From the NCBI RefSeq assembly GCF_003672135.1, contig NC_039508.1:6076001-6140000 (forward strand): a stretch of DNA of 64,000 nt, read 5' to 3'. Source of the stretch: Ooceraea biroi. Taxonomy: Eukaryota; Arthropoda; Insecta; Hymenoptera; Formicidae. A model generated the notes under the pieces. That model was not told the origin of the DNA, made no database searches, and was given only the letters and a program-made list of their open reading frames with translations. Position numbers and translations under genes: made by a program. Positions 1-12,398 of this stretch are shown in pieces; position 1 is the stretch's first letter, and each line of letters starts with the position of its first letter.

Positions 1-968
1 GAGAGAAAGAGTTGTCAATAAGTTTATCGCTAATTACATATCGTCATTTGAAATATCTAATATATAGAGACTTTATCGCGCGACATCCGAAAAATAACTG
101 CTTCCACTACGATAAATGAGGAAATGGCGGATATGTCATTCTCCGTTATTGTTTTGCGTTATCCCGCGCGAGTCTGGATAACCGAAATCGACCGACGCGA
201 TATTGCCAAGGTACGTGATTTCACGATTATTATCGACGAGGGTCGCATTATTAATGCGGTTATTGCCGTCGAGCATATGTACGTTATAATGTAAGCGAGT
301 TACTGACGTATTATTATTAGGCCGCTTTGATATGGATTCGTAAATTGATGAAAACAGTTTCATCGCGAATGATAATGTGGTGTGAACGCGAAACTGTAGG
401 AAATTATTTGTAATTATTTACGTGTTAGTTATAATCTAAATACATGATGCTGTAGAACGTTTTGTCACTAGAATATGCTTTATGATATTAATATACTTAA
501 CATAACATTTATGATTTAATATAACATAATAACATATTTTTTTAAATGTAGAATAAAATGCCATAAGGATTTTATCCACTATTCACAAACATTTTGCAAA
601 ATTTCTTTATACAGTTTATCTTCATTCAAATTATTTTAACTTCTGTGTGTGTTTGATAATATAGATACAATATATTATCTGTACTCTAAAATTGAATGAC
701 AAAACAATTTATTACAAGCAAACAAAATTATTTAAATTTAACGTTGCGTTTGTAGAAAGTCAATTACTTTGTTCAATAATTACATAAAGCATTATTGTGT
801 TCATCTAATCAGGAAATGGAACTCATGTTTGTTATGCAAGTCACAATATTAATAATCTGTTAATGCAGACTTGAATTATTTCGTAAATTATTAAATGATA
901 TAACTTCAGTTCTTTTTCACACACATCATTATACGAGAGACAAGTTCCGGATTTTCATCTTTACAAAA
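1..968. other. AT-rich non-coding stretch
   Basis: After a CpG-bearing first 350 bases the sequence is AT-rich with many stops in all frames. One short minus-strand frame (136-363) has no recognised motif. Confidence 0.6.
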
Positions 969-1935
969 TTGTACAAAAATCGTTGGAATAAAATTTACTT
1001 TTGTACTTCGAGATACGAAAATCTCATATCGCTCGTTCAACCGACCAACCGTGTCCGCTTATTTTTATGCGGAAGAAATACAGTCGATAACCAAATATCG
1101 CAAGATTGGAAAAAGGAAGGGTCCTGTCGCGCCGTCGTCATCCACGTGAAAATATGGACTACGGAAATGGTTGGATGGCAACTGTTTCGTCTTTCTCACT
1201 CTCAGCACACCTCGTTGTAATTTTGTCGGGGGTGTGGAATTTTCTGCGATTTCCATCTCCAGAGGAGTGTCGACGGGCGCACTTGGAATCGGTTCGCCGA
1301 GTGCGAAGAAGAGGAAGGCAGGAAGACGAGGGTGTGAAGCGGGCAGAAAAGAGGGCGGGAAACGGGAATACACGCGGCGGAGAATACCGAACCCGTCCGA
1401 TATGTTTTCGCTGAGTTATGAGTAGATTTGCATATAGAAACTGTTCGTAGCTACGGAGCCGGATTTGCCCGAAAGCAGACAAAGTGAGAGGGATGACACT
1501 CGGACACGACGTCGGTATTAAATTTGCGGCGCCGGCCGATCCGATCTCGGGATTAAATATTGTTAGGCAACGGGGGAGGATCAGAGAAGAGAAAGGACAA
1601 GGAGGGAAAGGTATTCCCGTTTCCTGCGCAAGCTACGATAGCTCGCAAAGTTCGGGGCGAATGAAGGCGCCCCGGCGAGGGAAGATTGCGCGCGGGACGA
1701 AACAATTTATTCTCACCGGCGTCTCTCGCTCTTAATTGAAGTACGTGGCAGCTGAGTAAAGCGGGACTGAAGTTCAATATGACGTGGAGTACGCTCTATA
1801 ACGAGCGAGCACTCTCTACGGGGGGTGTCTCGAGACGCGCCGAATGCAAATGTCCGTTTAGTCGATTTTTCAGCGCAATAATGCAAAGGGTGAGTCGAAA
1901 CGAGAGATTTAACTCCAACGGACCTCAAAGGTAAT
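969..1935. other. GC-rich, stop-poor island, no supported gene
   Basis: Frames of 70-107 codons overlap on both strands, as expected where stops are rare. About 1305-1380 is purine-rich. No frame shows a domain or a convincing pair of splice sites. It could be a regulatory region or an untranslated exon. Confidence 0.5.
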
Positions 1936-3899
1936 GATATGCAAATCTACGTGCAAATCTGCACGACGCGCAGTTTTTCGGGCTCGCTAAATTCATGTTC
2001 GTCGTGAGTTTGATTTTCAGTCAGCGTAACGCGTCCAATTAAAGTGAGTATTAACGCGCGCTATGGTTACAAAGGGTTAATTTCCCAGCAAATTCGACCA
2101 GTCCGGTAAATCCAGTTAGTCGATGGCTCGCTTCGTCCTTCATGGAACGACTATCCTGTATATGGGGCTCTTGCGGTTAATGGTCGGCTCGTCCCACGTC
2201 ATCCCCGTAGCGGTTTCGGACGATTGCAGACCGAATCGTGGGCTTTCAGGTAATTTAATGTTTCCGCAGCAATCCACTTAGCATCAAAACATGAATCCCT
2301 GACTTAAGCGGGGTCTAAGATATTCCATCACGAGAAGAACCCAACGAGTAAACGTAGTAAATTTATTTGAACTTTATTTTATATTTTGTTGTCTCGCTCC
2401 GTATATTTTCTGGATTCTTTTCTTTTTGTAATTTCGATGTATGTGCATATTTTTTACCTTAAATTTTCAGTAGTAGTTTTAGTGGAATACTTCCTGATGG
2501 AATGACTTTAACTGCATTTTATTAATGTACTTTCGTTTGAAGGTATCATTTCGGTTAATGTAATCTTCAACGCATTAGTCATTTATGTAGCTATGTAGTA
2601 TTGTGGCTTGTTAATTTCATCGAAATGTAAATTAAAACTTTATACGGCTACATATATGTATGTTAATCATATTATCAGAGTATTGCTGATGGTTGCTCAT
2701 GCTAGTGTAAATATCGGTTCGTACGAAAGAATGCATACGATTTCGATAAAACTGCGAAAATCGTGAAATATTGTATTACGTGAAAGTTGCAGCGTTTAAA
2801 CCACAGAGATCATCCGGCAATGTACGTATTAATATAATCCTTCGTTAATATTAAATTTGTCTGACGTGTTGGCGCACGCAGCGGAAATTTATTTATAATT
2901 ACCAGCCACCAGCGCGTTTATTTCCGATATATTCAACTGAACATTGTGCGGGCTCTTTATAATTGAATTTTCCGTGAAAATTCAAAATTTCGAGAGCCAC
3001 TGACAATATTTATGCATATGTTATCGATATTTATTTCTCGTTAAAGCAAACTAGTAATAAACATTTGTAAAAAAAAAACGAGAAAACGAATATATTTATT
3101 GAATGATTTATATGTTTGATTTGTTAAACTAAAAACTTCATGTTACAGCTCTACTTATAAATACGTTCCATTATGGTTGGCAGTAATGTATTGAATTGTC
3201 TCTTGCCTTGTTTATACATTTTTCGAAAGTATCAAAATTGTTGTCGTTACGACCGAAAAGAAATATTTTTATTTATATAATCTAATTTAAATACGCAAAT
3301 GTTTTTTGATTTTACAGAAATGCACAAGTCACAGAGTGGTTCAATTCTGCTATACAATACGGTGTATAATTCTTTACCGCCTTCGGACACGACGAATGAA
3401 GAAACGATGGAACGAGCAAAAATAGGATGGAGACTTAAGATGCTCTATTAAGACGAGAAAGAAGACAACGAGAGAGAGAGAGAGAGAGAGAACTGCTTAA
3501 TCTTTCATCAATTCCCTTAATTAACCGGCAACAATAGCAGCTGCTTCTTTGATTCTCTCTGCAGGAGGACGTTCTATGGGATCACCGACGGTGAAATTCG
3601 ATGTCAAGATAGATAGAAGACTATTTGTTCGCGGGAAAGATTTCAATTATCTTTCATCTTATACGAAGAACAAAAATTTATGAATCATTCCTTTCGTACA
3701 TGATATTGAACAAAGAAGCTAATTACAGTAAGATAAACCAATGTTGTCTTCATAATATGACGAAATTACAAGTTTTCAAAAGATATAAGAAGAATTTCAT
3801 GCTAGTTATATTCATCCTAATAATTATTCGTCGTATTAATTGAGACATATATAGCTTTTTTATATTTTCATTTTTTCATTTTGCAGCAATTAGGCAGTA
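1936..3899. other. Non-coding stretch
   Basis: AT-rich, with a (GA)11 run at 3470. One 72-codon frame (3625-3843) is rich in Lys, Ile and Phe, reflecting base composition. Nothing is recognised. Confidence 0.6.
3470..3491. repeat. (GA)11 microsatellite
   Basis: Uninterrupted GA dinucleotides in otherwise ordinary non-coding DNA. Confidence 0.97.
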
Positions 3900-4118
3900 C
3901 GCTCCAGTGGGGTCATATCTCAAAGCAACCAATCTAGTTGTGTGCGGAAAATTTCGAAAAAGCGATCACAATGTCCATGGTAATTACTTTTATCTCCCAA
4001 TTCGACTGTTCTCTCTTGCTGGAAAAAATCGAGGAGAAGCACGAGCGCATTACTCTGCAGTGTCTGCTGGCAGCTATGGTGTGTACGGCAAACCAACTGC
4101 GGCGCCCGTGAAATTCCT

Positions 4119-4180
4119 CCCGAAACAAAACCCATTGTGCACGAGACAAAGATGAAGAATCCGGCATGAGTACCGCGCGG
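4119..4180 (-). repeat. Member A of a related inverted pair of about 60 bp
   Basis: The reverse complement of this stretch begins CCGCGCGG and contains CCGGATTCTTCATCTTT (4148-4164). It aligns without gaps to 5367-5428 at roughly three quarters identity over the first 50-60 bases, including the 17-base exact core. Translated, both copies give PRG followed four residues later by GFFIF(V/I)S. The origin is unknown: a dispersed-repeat fragment, a duplication, or much less likely a coding motif. Confidence 0.45.
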
Positions 4181-4441
4181 CATTAGTCCCCGATACCGAC
4201 TCGATGTCGGCGACCGGCGGCGAAAGGGTTGAGCGAAACGCTCCCAATAGATACGGGAACAATGGTAAGAACCCGGGGATGACTGTCGTTTCCACCCTCG
4301 GCCGGGGCTCGATCGGCCACCGCCAGAAGGCTGGAAGCAACCTCGACACTTAACGAAACAACGTTTCTTATCGATCTTCCTATTCGGATATGAACAGTCG
4401 CATTGCATCTCAGAGAAACCGAGGATACAACTAGTGCTCTA

Positions 4442-4518
4442 CTCTTTTTCCAACCTCTCTTTTTCTCTGTTTCTCTATTTCCCTTTCTCTCGTTCTTTCC
4501 TCTTCTTTCTCTCATTCT
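4442..4518. repeat. Pyrimidine-rich tract
   Basis: About 77 bases made almost wholly of T and C, with CTCT and TTTC repeats. It looks like a degenerate (CT)n tract. It could also be a polypyrimidine tract, but I see no supported exon beside it. Confidence 0.8.
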
Positions 4519-5149
4519 GTATCCGCTTTTTTTCTACATCGCATGAAACTGCATGTAATGGGATCACGGGATCGCGTTTGCTAACTCGCGGTCCGGAGCC
4601 CTTGAGAAACGATGGCATTTTTTTCCCCAGACAAAACCAGGTCAGCAGGAGATAATTCACAAAGTTTGGCGATTTTTTCACCCGTCGCGGCAGCATAAAA
4701 CGAACTTTTTCCGCGGGGGACGGTGGGTCACTTCAGGCCCGATCTCCAGCTACCTCGTCGCGTTTTAATAAAGTTAGACATTTAATTAACGCTTTTTTTT
4801 TCATGGCTTTGGGTGTTTCGAGTTGGCTCGCTTTGAGAATAAAACATCGGAACTGCTAAAATATCTCCGGGTGAAGTGTCTCATTAGATTTCGTTCGCGG
4901 CTCACGGAAGCAGAAAGGCGCACTTTAAAGTCATTCTCTGATCAAACTTTACCGTATTCGTAACGTTTCAAATATAATCCTTGGATGTAGTTGCCTTAGC
5001 TTCGTATTAAACCGTTAATTAAATCAAACGTGATAGAAAAAGCTTCTTGATTCTTTTTAATCTGGATTGCGACATCAGATTTGCCATTGATCGCACAAAG
5101 CTGAAGTCCAACAAAACGTAGTACATGTTGATTTTATTTTTAACACCGG

Positions 5150-5204
5150 ACGCGTATGCGCGCGCGCGCGTGAGTGTGTGTGTGTGTGTGTGTGCATATA
5201 TGCG
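5150..5204. repeat. (CG)n-(TG)n alternating purine-pyrimidine tract
   Basis: A CG run (5158-5170) leads into a TG run (to 5194) and then CATATATGCG. Purine and pyrimidine alternate throughout with a single phase break at GA 5172-5173. This composition favours left-handed Z-DNA under supercoiling. Confidence 0.9.
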
Positions 5205-5366
5205 GATTCACTACGGAGTGTGTTACTCGTGTAATCCACGTGGTTGCAGTTGCGTCTAGCGTGACCTGTATGCTAAGCTTCACGTCTGCAGAACCACATG
5301 TATCAAGCTGATATAGGAGACATTAATGCCACGTCGCACGAGCTACACGTGCCACCCCGTTTCAAA

Positions 5367-5428
5367 CCGCGCGGCCGTCAACCCGGATTCTTCATCTTTA
5401 TCTCCAGCAGAATTCCATTTATCTCCGT
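5367..5428 (+). repeat. Member B of a related inverted pair of about 60 bp
   Basis: The direct strand begins CCGCGCGG and shares the 17-base core CCGGATTCTTCATCTTT (5383-5399) with the opposite strand of 4119-4180. It lies about 1.2 kb away in inverted orientation. It sits in a short open frame (5298-5495) with no recognised domain. Confidence 0.45.
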
Positions 5429-5560
5429 TACTGTGCAGTTTTGCGAAGTGCGCACGGAATATTTCACACAACGGCAGCTATCTCATTATCCATGAATGCT
5501 CGACGTAACACGATACTCACCGACTATAAAAGACACATCTTACACTTCTTGCGGTCATAT

Positions 5561-8500
5561 ATTACATCTGCACCGATGTAATTATCATATTATTCAAAAA
5601 GTCAAACAGTTCTTAAATAGTTATTTAATTTTTTAATTTTGTTTGTTTCTTGAGTAAAGCAGTACAGTAAGTTATTTTGTGTTAAATGTGATGTAAAAAT
5701 ATTTATTTTACATTTTTATTGAAACTTTAATCATTTTTAGGCTGTTTTAAATTGCAAAATTGTGAAAGTGATAAAGCGGTAATTATAAAAATTATATATA
5801 GGTCGATAGCATAGGAGGAAGGGATATCACGTTTTGATAGAAAATGTGAGATACAATAGACATCAGCGACTTATAACGTGGAACGACGTAGTCGATACCA
5901 GACGAAGGGGCGCGAGAAGCTTGAAAGCAGAAGAGCTTTCCCGTGTCCTCGGCAGTCCTCTCTAATGTAAATTTACTGTCGGCCCGTTACTCTTAGCAGT
6001 TTCTTTCCTGCGGAATGCACTTTTGCATCGCGCGGCGTTCCAATCGCGCTCTTTAATCCGCGCAGCGTCGCCGTGAAGGATGAGCGTATTTATGAGGCCC
6101 AGAACTGGAGAAGAGAATCGAAGATGAGACCAACCACGCGGCTGCTAGAACATATTGATTCTTTCTAGCAACGAGAACGGAGAAGAAAAAGAAAGAAACG
6201 AACTCTCTCTTCTCGCTTATCATCGGAGTACTGACTGGATTGTTCAAGTTGCTGTTCAAGTTTTACGGACACTGAATCGAAATAGACTACAAGTCGTGTT
6301 GCAGGTATCGATATGTTCATACGTAAAAATAAAACAAGCGAAATATATGTATGGATATACATGCGCTTATATACATTTATTTAAATAAATAAGAAAGACA
6401 CATACGCTGTACAATAATTTTTTATAAATGATTTATTGTAAGTGAAATATTGTAAGTGATTATAATATCCGCACGGAAGAATTTTTAAATGATTAATCTA
6501 AACGCCACAGATTATGTATGACAGGAAAACGACGCGTTCGGATAAAAATTTATTTTCGCGCTAGGAGAACCTTCTATTTCCAGCGTGTTCACGCGTGAAT
6601 TGATAACGATATAATTTATCAACGAATGGAAGAAAGTCATCAAGAGCGATCGACATACGTTATGCCCAATGGCCGCGATAGCGGCAAACGCATCATGCGT
6701 CGGTAGCTTTTATGATGAGCGCCCAGCTCGCCGATTCAGAGGACCGAGAATTCATAAAAATCAAACGATTCTATAAAAATGTTATGCTTATAGAATAGCC
6801 TACTTTCGGTGGAACCGAGCGTGCTCTCTCGAGTTTATGGTTTGCACGAGTGCGAGCTTGGAGTCTGTTACCATTGCGCCCTTTCTTTGCTTTTAATGCG
6901 CCTCTGCGAGTACAATTCCACATCACTTACCCTTTTGAAGCTCGCGCTCCGTCAAAGAGAGGTCAAACCTGGAATCGATCGTTTGCAGACTATCATATAT
7001 CAAAAAATTGCAAATGAGATTTGAATTATTTATCTTTATTTTGCTCACCGGTAATACGTGAAATTTGATAATGATACGACGCCGTAATAATATAGCAGTA
7101 CAGCGAATATTTTACAAAACATATATATTTTCATTAATTATATATATATTTTTTTATTTATTTTATTTATTTTGAAAGAAATATTATATACCAGAATTAA
7201 TAAACTTTTCCATCGAGAAAACTTGTCACAGCTCGGCAGAAATATGTCGTCGTTTACCAATTTTACCCTAAAGTTACGACACGTACGAAATTTCGCGATA
7301 CATTTTTCCGCCACGAAGCCGGAAATGGAGCATGAAAATTCAACTATATGATGTCAGTCTCGCAATTTATGCACACTATTTTTCGCGACGTGAGCAAGTT
7401 TGTTAATATCTTTTTATAACTATCATGTACGCGGGCTTCAACGAAGCTCGCGTGTTCCCATGGAGTCACGCGCGAGTCGCACGTCCCGAGGAACATGGAA
7501 AGGGTGGGTAAAACGATAGTCACAGGAAAATGCGATGAGGCAAAGATTAAGAGCACCCATGGGACGAATAAAGCGGCTTGCATGCGCGGGAAAGACATTT
7601 CGTCGCGCGCGTCTCGTTTACAGAATATTTTTCGTGAACGATCTTGACTTGTAAAAGAGGAGCCATCTTCTCGATCCCACTTTAGTAGATGTCACAGTGA
7701 ATTCACAGTAGTACTAAGAATATGATGGATTTACGAGCACACCTCCTCCGCTCGAAGAAGCATTATCGTGGAGACGGTACGTGAAATTTATTGTGTGTTA
7801 TTTATTTGGATAGTCAAAATCATTGTTGCTTTCAATGTGATATTTTATTGTCACTCTAGAATAATGATATGTGCCACGAAAAAATATTAAACAAATATTA
7901 CGTGTGATAAAACGTTATATACAGTTATAAATATTGGTTCATTGACGCTTCCGCGAAAATATTGCGCCAATCTATTTCGTAGATAGTGCGAAATTGTATG
8001 TTTATTCATAAAATGTAAAAGTTTCTTACTACGCCTTTTAATAAAGACACTTTACTGGGATGATGAGATTAAACTTATCCTTAAGTAAGTTTGCATAGGT
8101 TGAGAAGATTTCCCTCATTTCCCACTCAGCACAGGCGTATTTTTACATCCCGTCGCCGAGTTCCTTTAATTCCAGATCGAGATTGAATTAATCGAACGGG
8201 ATTGCCGGAAGTAATAGCTACGTCGCCGTTCGCAAGGCGCACATCGCGTCGTCTAGATTTGGAATGCGGAACCAACAGAGGATTTTCCACGATGATTTTC
8301 CACTGGAGGTGAATAAGATTTCTGAATGAGTGACGCACCTTATAGATGCACTCCAAAGAATTGCAAGATTAACAGCAAGCTTCGTGAAGTGTTCTTTTTA
8401 AAGCATACTTGATTCTTTAAGCAAAGTCAGGATCCGATTTGCACTATCCAGATCCTGAAGCGTGAAAATGTTGAAACACTCCATTCTTTAAAAATTGTAG

Positions 8501-11176
8501 TGATATTGCGGAATGAGGTCGAGCCTGATATCGCTGCGAAGTGGATAATGGGCCGTTTTTCGACGGAGACAATTTTTTCCGTGAAAGTTTTACGAGATTA
8601 TTCACAGCGTGGAGCCGCCGCACACATTCTGCGAAAAATGATCCCCGCAACGCTTGGGAATCACACATAGGTACCGCCGTTGGCGTGCCAGCAACCATAA
8701 CGCTTTTTTCTTCAATTTACAATTTCATCCCCTCAGTTTTATGATGGCATAAAGCGTTCATAAATTTTGCGAGCCGTATCCATCGTCCGCGATGGCCGCC
8801 AGCACGATTTTTCCTTCGCGATAAACAACTTCGGTACGCGAAACATCGACGTGAGTAATTAATGACTAGATACGCTACGAGAGAGCCGCAGAACCGCTGA
8901 TCTAATTTTAACTTGTCACAGTTATCGCGTTATCGTATAACGCGACTTGTTTGGGAAGTTGTAAAAATATGGTAGAGACCGTAATAAAAGATATCTGCAG
9001 TTGAAAAAGTTGTTTTTATGACAGTGTAAAAACCATTTTTTTGCAATGCATTAACGTTAATAGTTAATGTTTCACTTTCTTTTAGGGTATGAAAAAAAGT
9101 CGAGAGAAAAGGACAAACAGGGTGATAATTAAAAACAATTGGGACACTGAGATTATTCTCCCGCACTTTCGCTGGGAATTCATATCTCGTTTGTAATGGC
9201 CTGAAATCAGTTTGAAATATTTGGTAATTCAATGAAACGCCAAAAGGTAGAAGAAAACGCTAACGTTGGCTGCGTGACGACGGACAGCTCGCCATACGGT
9301 AACCGTTGGACGATTCGACCACTCGTGCGCGAGAATGTCCGTCATTAGAGCAATAATGGCAGGGAGCAAGACGATTTCGTGAGGTATTAGCATTCTGCAC
9401 TGGTCGAGATTGTCGATCGGTCTAGACGCGAAATGACACCCTGGATTCACCGCAAGCACCGCACCGATTGACTTGGCGCTTCTCTAAAGATCAATTTCCG
9501 ACCAATTCATAACGGAAATTATGCATCCTGCATATTATGCAAAGTCGCGCGGCGATGTTACCGGAGATTCGATCGCGTCGTATTTTAGATCGCGCAGCAA
9601 ACGTATTTTTGAAGAAAATCCACTTGTTCAACCGTGAAATATGGTTTTTGCTTGAATATATTTTTCGGAACGTTTTACTCGGAAATGTCATAAAACTTTT
9701 ACGGAAAATAAAATTTTAAATATGGAAAAAATACAGATAAAGAATCACATTTTAACATATATATTTTGCAATTTAAAACATATTCTGAATTAATTGTATT
9801 AAATGTGCAAATTAATCCGGAATTTTGTAAATGGAAATTATAATTAAATGTTTTTATAGGAAACATAATTTTATAGGAAAGGTGATCATTCCGTTATATT
9901 AACTTCGCTTTGTAAACGTCAGTAACAGTGTTTCACAAAATCGAGGTATTAAAGTTATTTAAATTAAAAGCAATTATATATTTTTAGAAACGGACAAAGA
10001 GGCACCGAATTCATTTGCATCTAATATTTTATATTCATGTTTCAGACATTCACGTCCAGCTGAGCTCCTCTCGTGGAAAGACTCCATGAAGACTGATATC
10101 GCCCGCTAGTGGAGATTATCTGACTTATACACGTAATGCATACGTAATCCCGGATCGGCGCCCTGGGACGATCAAGTCGCTTTATACGCAACGCACCTGT
10201 CGCACTAGAGCGGACGCGATTAATTAATTTCCGATAACGATTAAGTGCCCGCGTTGCGGCAAGGCGCGTCCAAGTATTAGTCAATGTTAAACGGGCAATT
10301 ACTTATTTAAACTGACATCACGCCCAGCGACGGACGCTTGTTGTCGGCGCAGGTCAGCTTTAAGAGGGAGACCTGCACATACGTAGATACGTACATACGT
10401 ACGCTTTCTGCACTATCCAAGGATCACGCACGTGGTGGTGTAAGACGATTAATTCCGGCGAAATTGAATCGCTGGCGCTAATTCCCGCAAGACTCGTACT
10501 CTCGTCGAAAGTACGAACGAGAGAAGACGTCACGGAGCGAAAATTGTACTCGCATTGACTTTCGCGCGCCGCGCCGAAAGTTCGCACGGATTTAATTCCT
10601 GTCGCCCAAATGTCGACTTAATCCTTTGAATATCCGACAGCCGCAAGATTGAAATCGACTTTGAGACGACTCCAATTTGCGGATTTTAACAAAACAAGTC
10701 TCATTCATCATTTTTCCCGTTACGTTTCGCTGTTTCATGATATTATTAAATATCTCTTGCACTAAAGTTGCGTGCATGTCAATATTTAATTTAAAATACA
10801 GCACAAGAGTTTGCATGTGAAATGTTTAAAGTTACTGCCATTGTGCAATAACAATAGCACAGTGCGAGATGTCTCGTGCGTAATCAAACACATTTGCTAA
10901 TGAGTTTTGCGGTCTCCCGTTCTATTAGACATCGCGCGTCGCACACCTTCTCTCTATTCAAATATGAGTAAATGACTTTCCCAATGTGTGCGGGATTGTT
11001 AAACTTAATTAAAGTAATTGTTGTTGGCGAAATATTCGATGGACCTACTGCAATGAAACAGCGAAACTGCACTTCATGAATATATCAAAACGAACAAGAA
11101 TTCCACAAAAGTCAAACAAGCTTATTTTCCTAATAATTGTCAAAGTGTAAAAACCGCTGCAAGTGGTAGAGAAAAT
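5561..11176. other. Non-coding stretch
   Basis: Mixed AT-rich DNA with short CpG-bearing patches (about 6.0-6.2, 7.4-7.6, 8.1-8.3, 10.1-10.6 kb). Open frames are 100 codons or less and match nothing I know. A short TACGTA-rich stretch lies at 10378-10403. Confidence 0.6.
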
Positions 11177-11800
11177 TTAGAAATTTAGAAATATCGTCGA
11201 ATTCACAGCAGCTCGTAACTCAAACGTCGGTGAACTCAACGTGAAATCGATGACAAGATCCGCGAAGGAGATACACGCTAAATGCAGCTTAGTAATCCGC
11301 CAGCAATCCAAATGTGGCCAGCGTTGCTCAATTCGCCGAATATCAAGCTCCTTTGAGGTTCGCCTTGATTGGCTTCCAATCCGGCGTCTCGACGCGTTAC
11401 GATATCTCCCAGTTGCAGCTTTCAAACGAACATCCGCAAGCCAAGCTTCACCTCTGCTCCTCCCCGGATCCGCTCGCGCGATCGTGATCGATAGACGGAC
11501 GTCGAACGTCCCTGTATAACACCCGCGCCACAGAGAACCGGTCGCCGATTGCTCGAAACTCGGAATTGGGACAGCATACCGGTATCTGCCGACCGGCAAG
11601 CCGCACACCCACGTGCATAAGCCAGCTGCTGGACCAGGAGAGCCAGCTCGTTGCATCCGGGGCGCTGGAACTGCAAGGAGTCGGTGAGCTACACGCTGGT
11701 ATGTACGTACAGAGTGTCCCGGGGGAAGAGACCAATCCTTCGCTGAGAGCGACGTTAAAAAGTCCCCTATGAGCATGTGTGCCGCATATGAGATTCAAAG
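11177..11800. other. GC-rich, stop-poor island with possible exon
   Basis: The longest open frame outside the transposons (199 codons, minus strand, 11177-11776) lies here, but two other minus frames and two plus frames are also open. That points to base composition more than selection. Two exon readings are possible. On the plus strand, 11566-11679 ends at a GGTGAGC donor. On the minus strand, an acceptor CTCCTTGCAG precedes a GC3-rich frame starting near 11670. Neither peptide is recognised. Confidence 0.3.
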
Positions 11801-12369
11801 ATTATTTCACTTACTTGGAAAAAGGTGGGACCAATCGAACAATTTACTGCAGATTTTAAGAAGACACACGTGTGTGTAATTGTATACGTTTTGTAAACAG
11901 TTGAAAATCTTATGCACCTTTCGATGCAGATCTTCGGTACCGAACTGATTCTCAAAACTATACAAAATTTAGTATACTTGAACAGTAGTAGACAGAGAGA
12001 TCTTCGAATCGACGAAGAGCAATATTTATAATCTTGCAAGAGATTGAACGTCCTCTTCTGTTCGGACACTCTGTATATGGCGTGATGCGCGGAGGCAATC
12101 GGTTGGTAGATCCCAGGTGTAGCCGACTGTGTGTCGTTGAATTGATCCTACATACGAGAGTGCATACATTCACAGTCCGACGCCATTACGCCGGTGTACG
12201 GACCCCGTCATTCGCAAGGTGATACCTCACGTCACGCCGGCCTTGTCGGCACCTCGTGAGATCGGGAGCAATGGTGAGAGTGCGATACTCCGGGATGCCG
12301 AGATACCGTAATGCGGAAGTCCGGGATTACTCCGATGCCCAATATTGGACGGATAAGCACGGTCGATTG

Positions 12370-12398
12370 TTCCACGATTTTTCCACGATTTCCACGAT
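12370..12398. repeat. Short direct repeat TTCCACGAT x3
   Basis: Three copies of TTCCACGAT at 12370, 12381 and 12390, spaced 11 and 9 bases apart. Probably replication slippage. Confidence 0.8.

Larger units (their letters stand above)
3900..5560. other. GC-rich island and flank with the related inverted pair
   Basis: Contains overlapping frames on both strands (the longest, on the minus strand, is 3920-4408), a pyrimidine tract, a CG/TG tract and the A/B repeat pair. No gene is supported. Confidence 0.5.

Noticed and set aside
5525..5557. TATAAAAG with a TCATAT initiator-like motif 32 bases downstream
   Set aside because: The spacing fits an insect core promoter, but both motifs are common by chance and no gene or open frame follows.
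8866..8880. TGACTAGATA resembling the miR-279 seed region
   Set aside because: The match ends after the seed and I see no hairpin around it.
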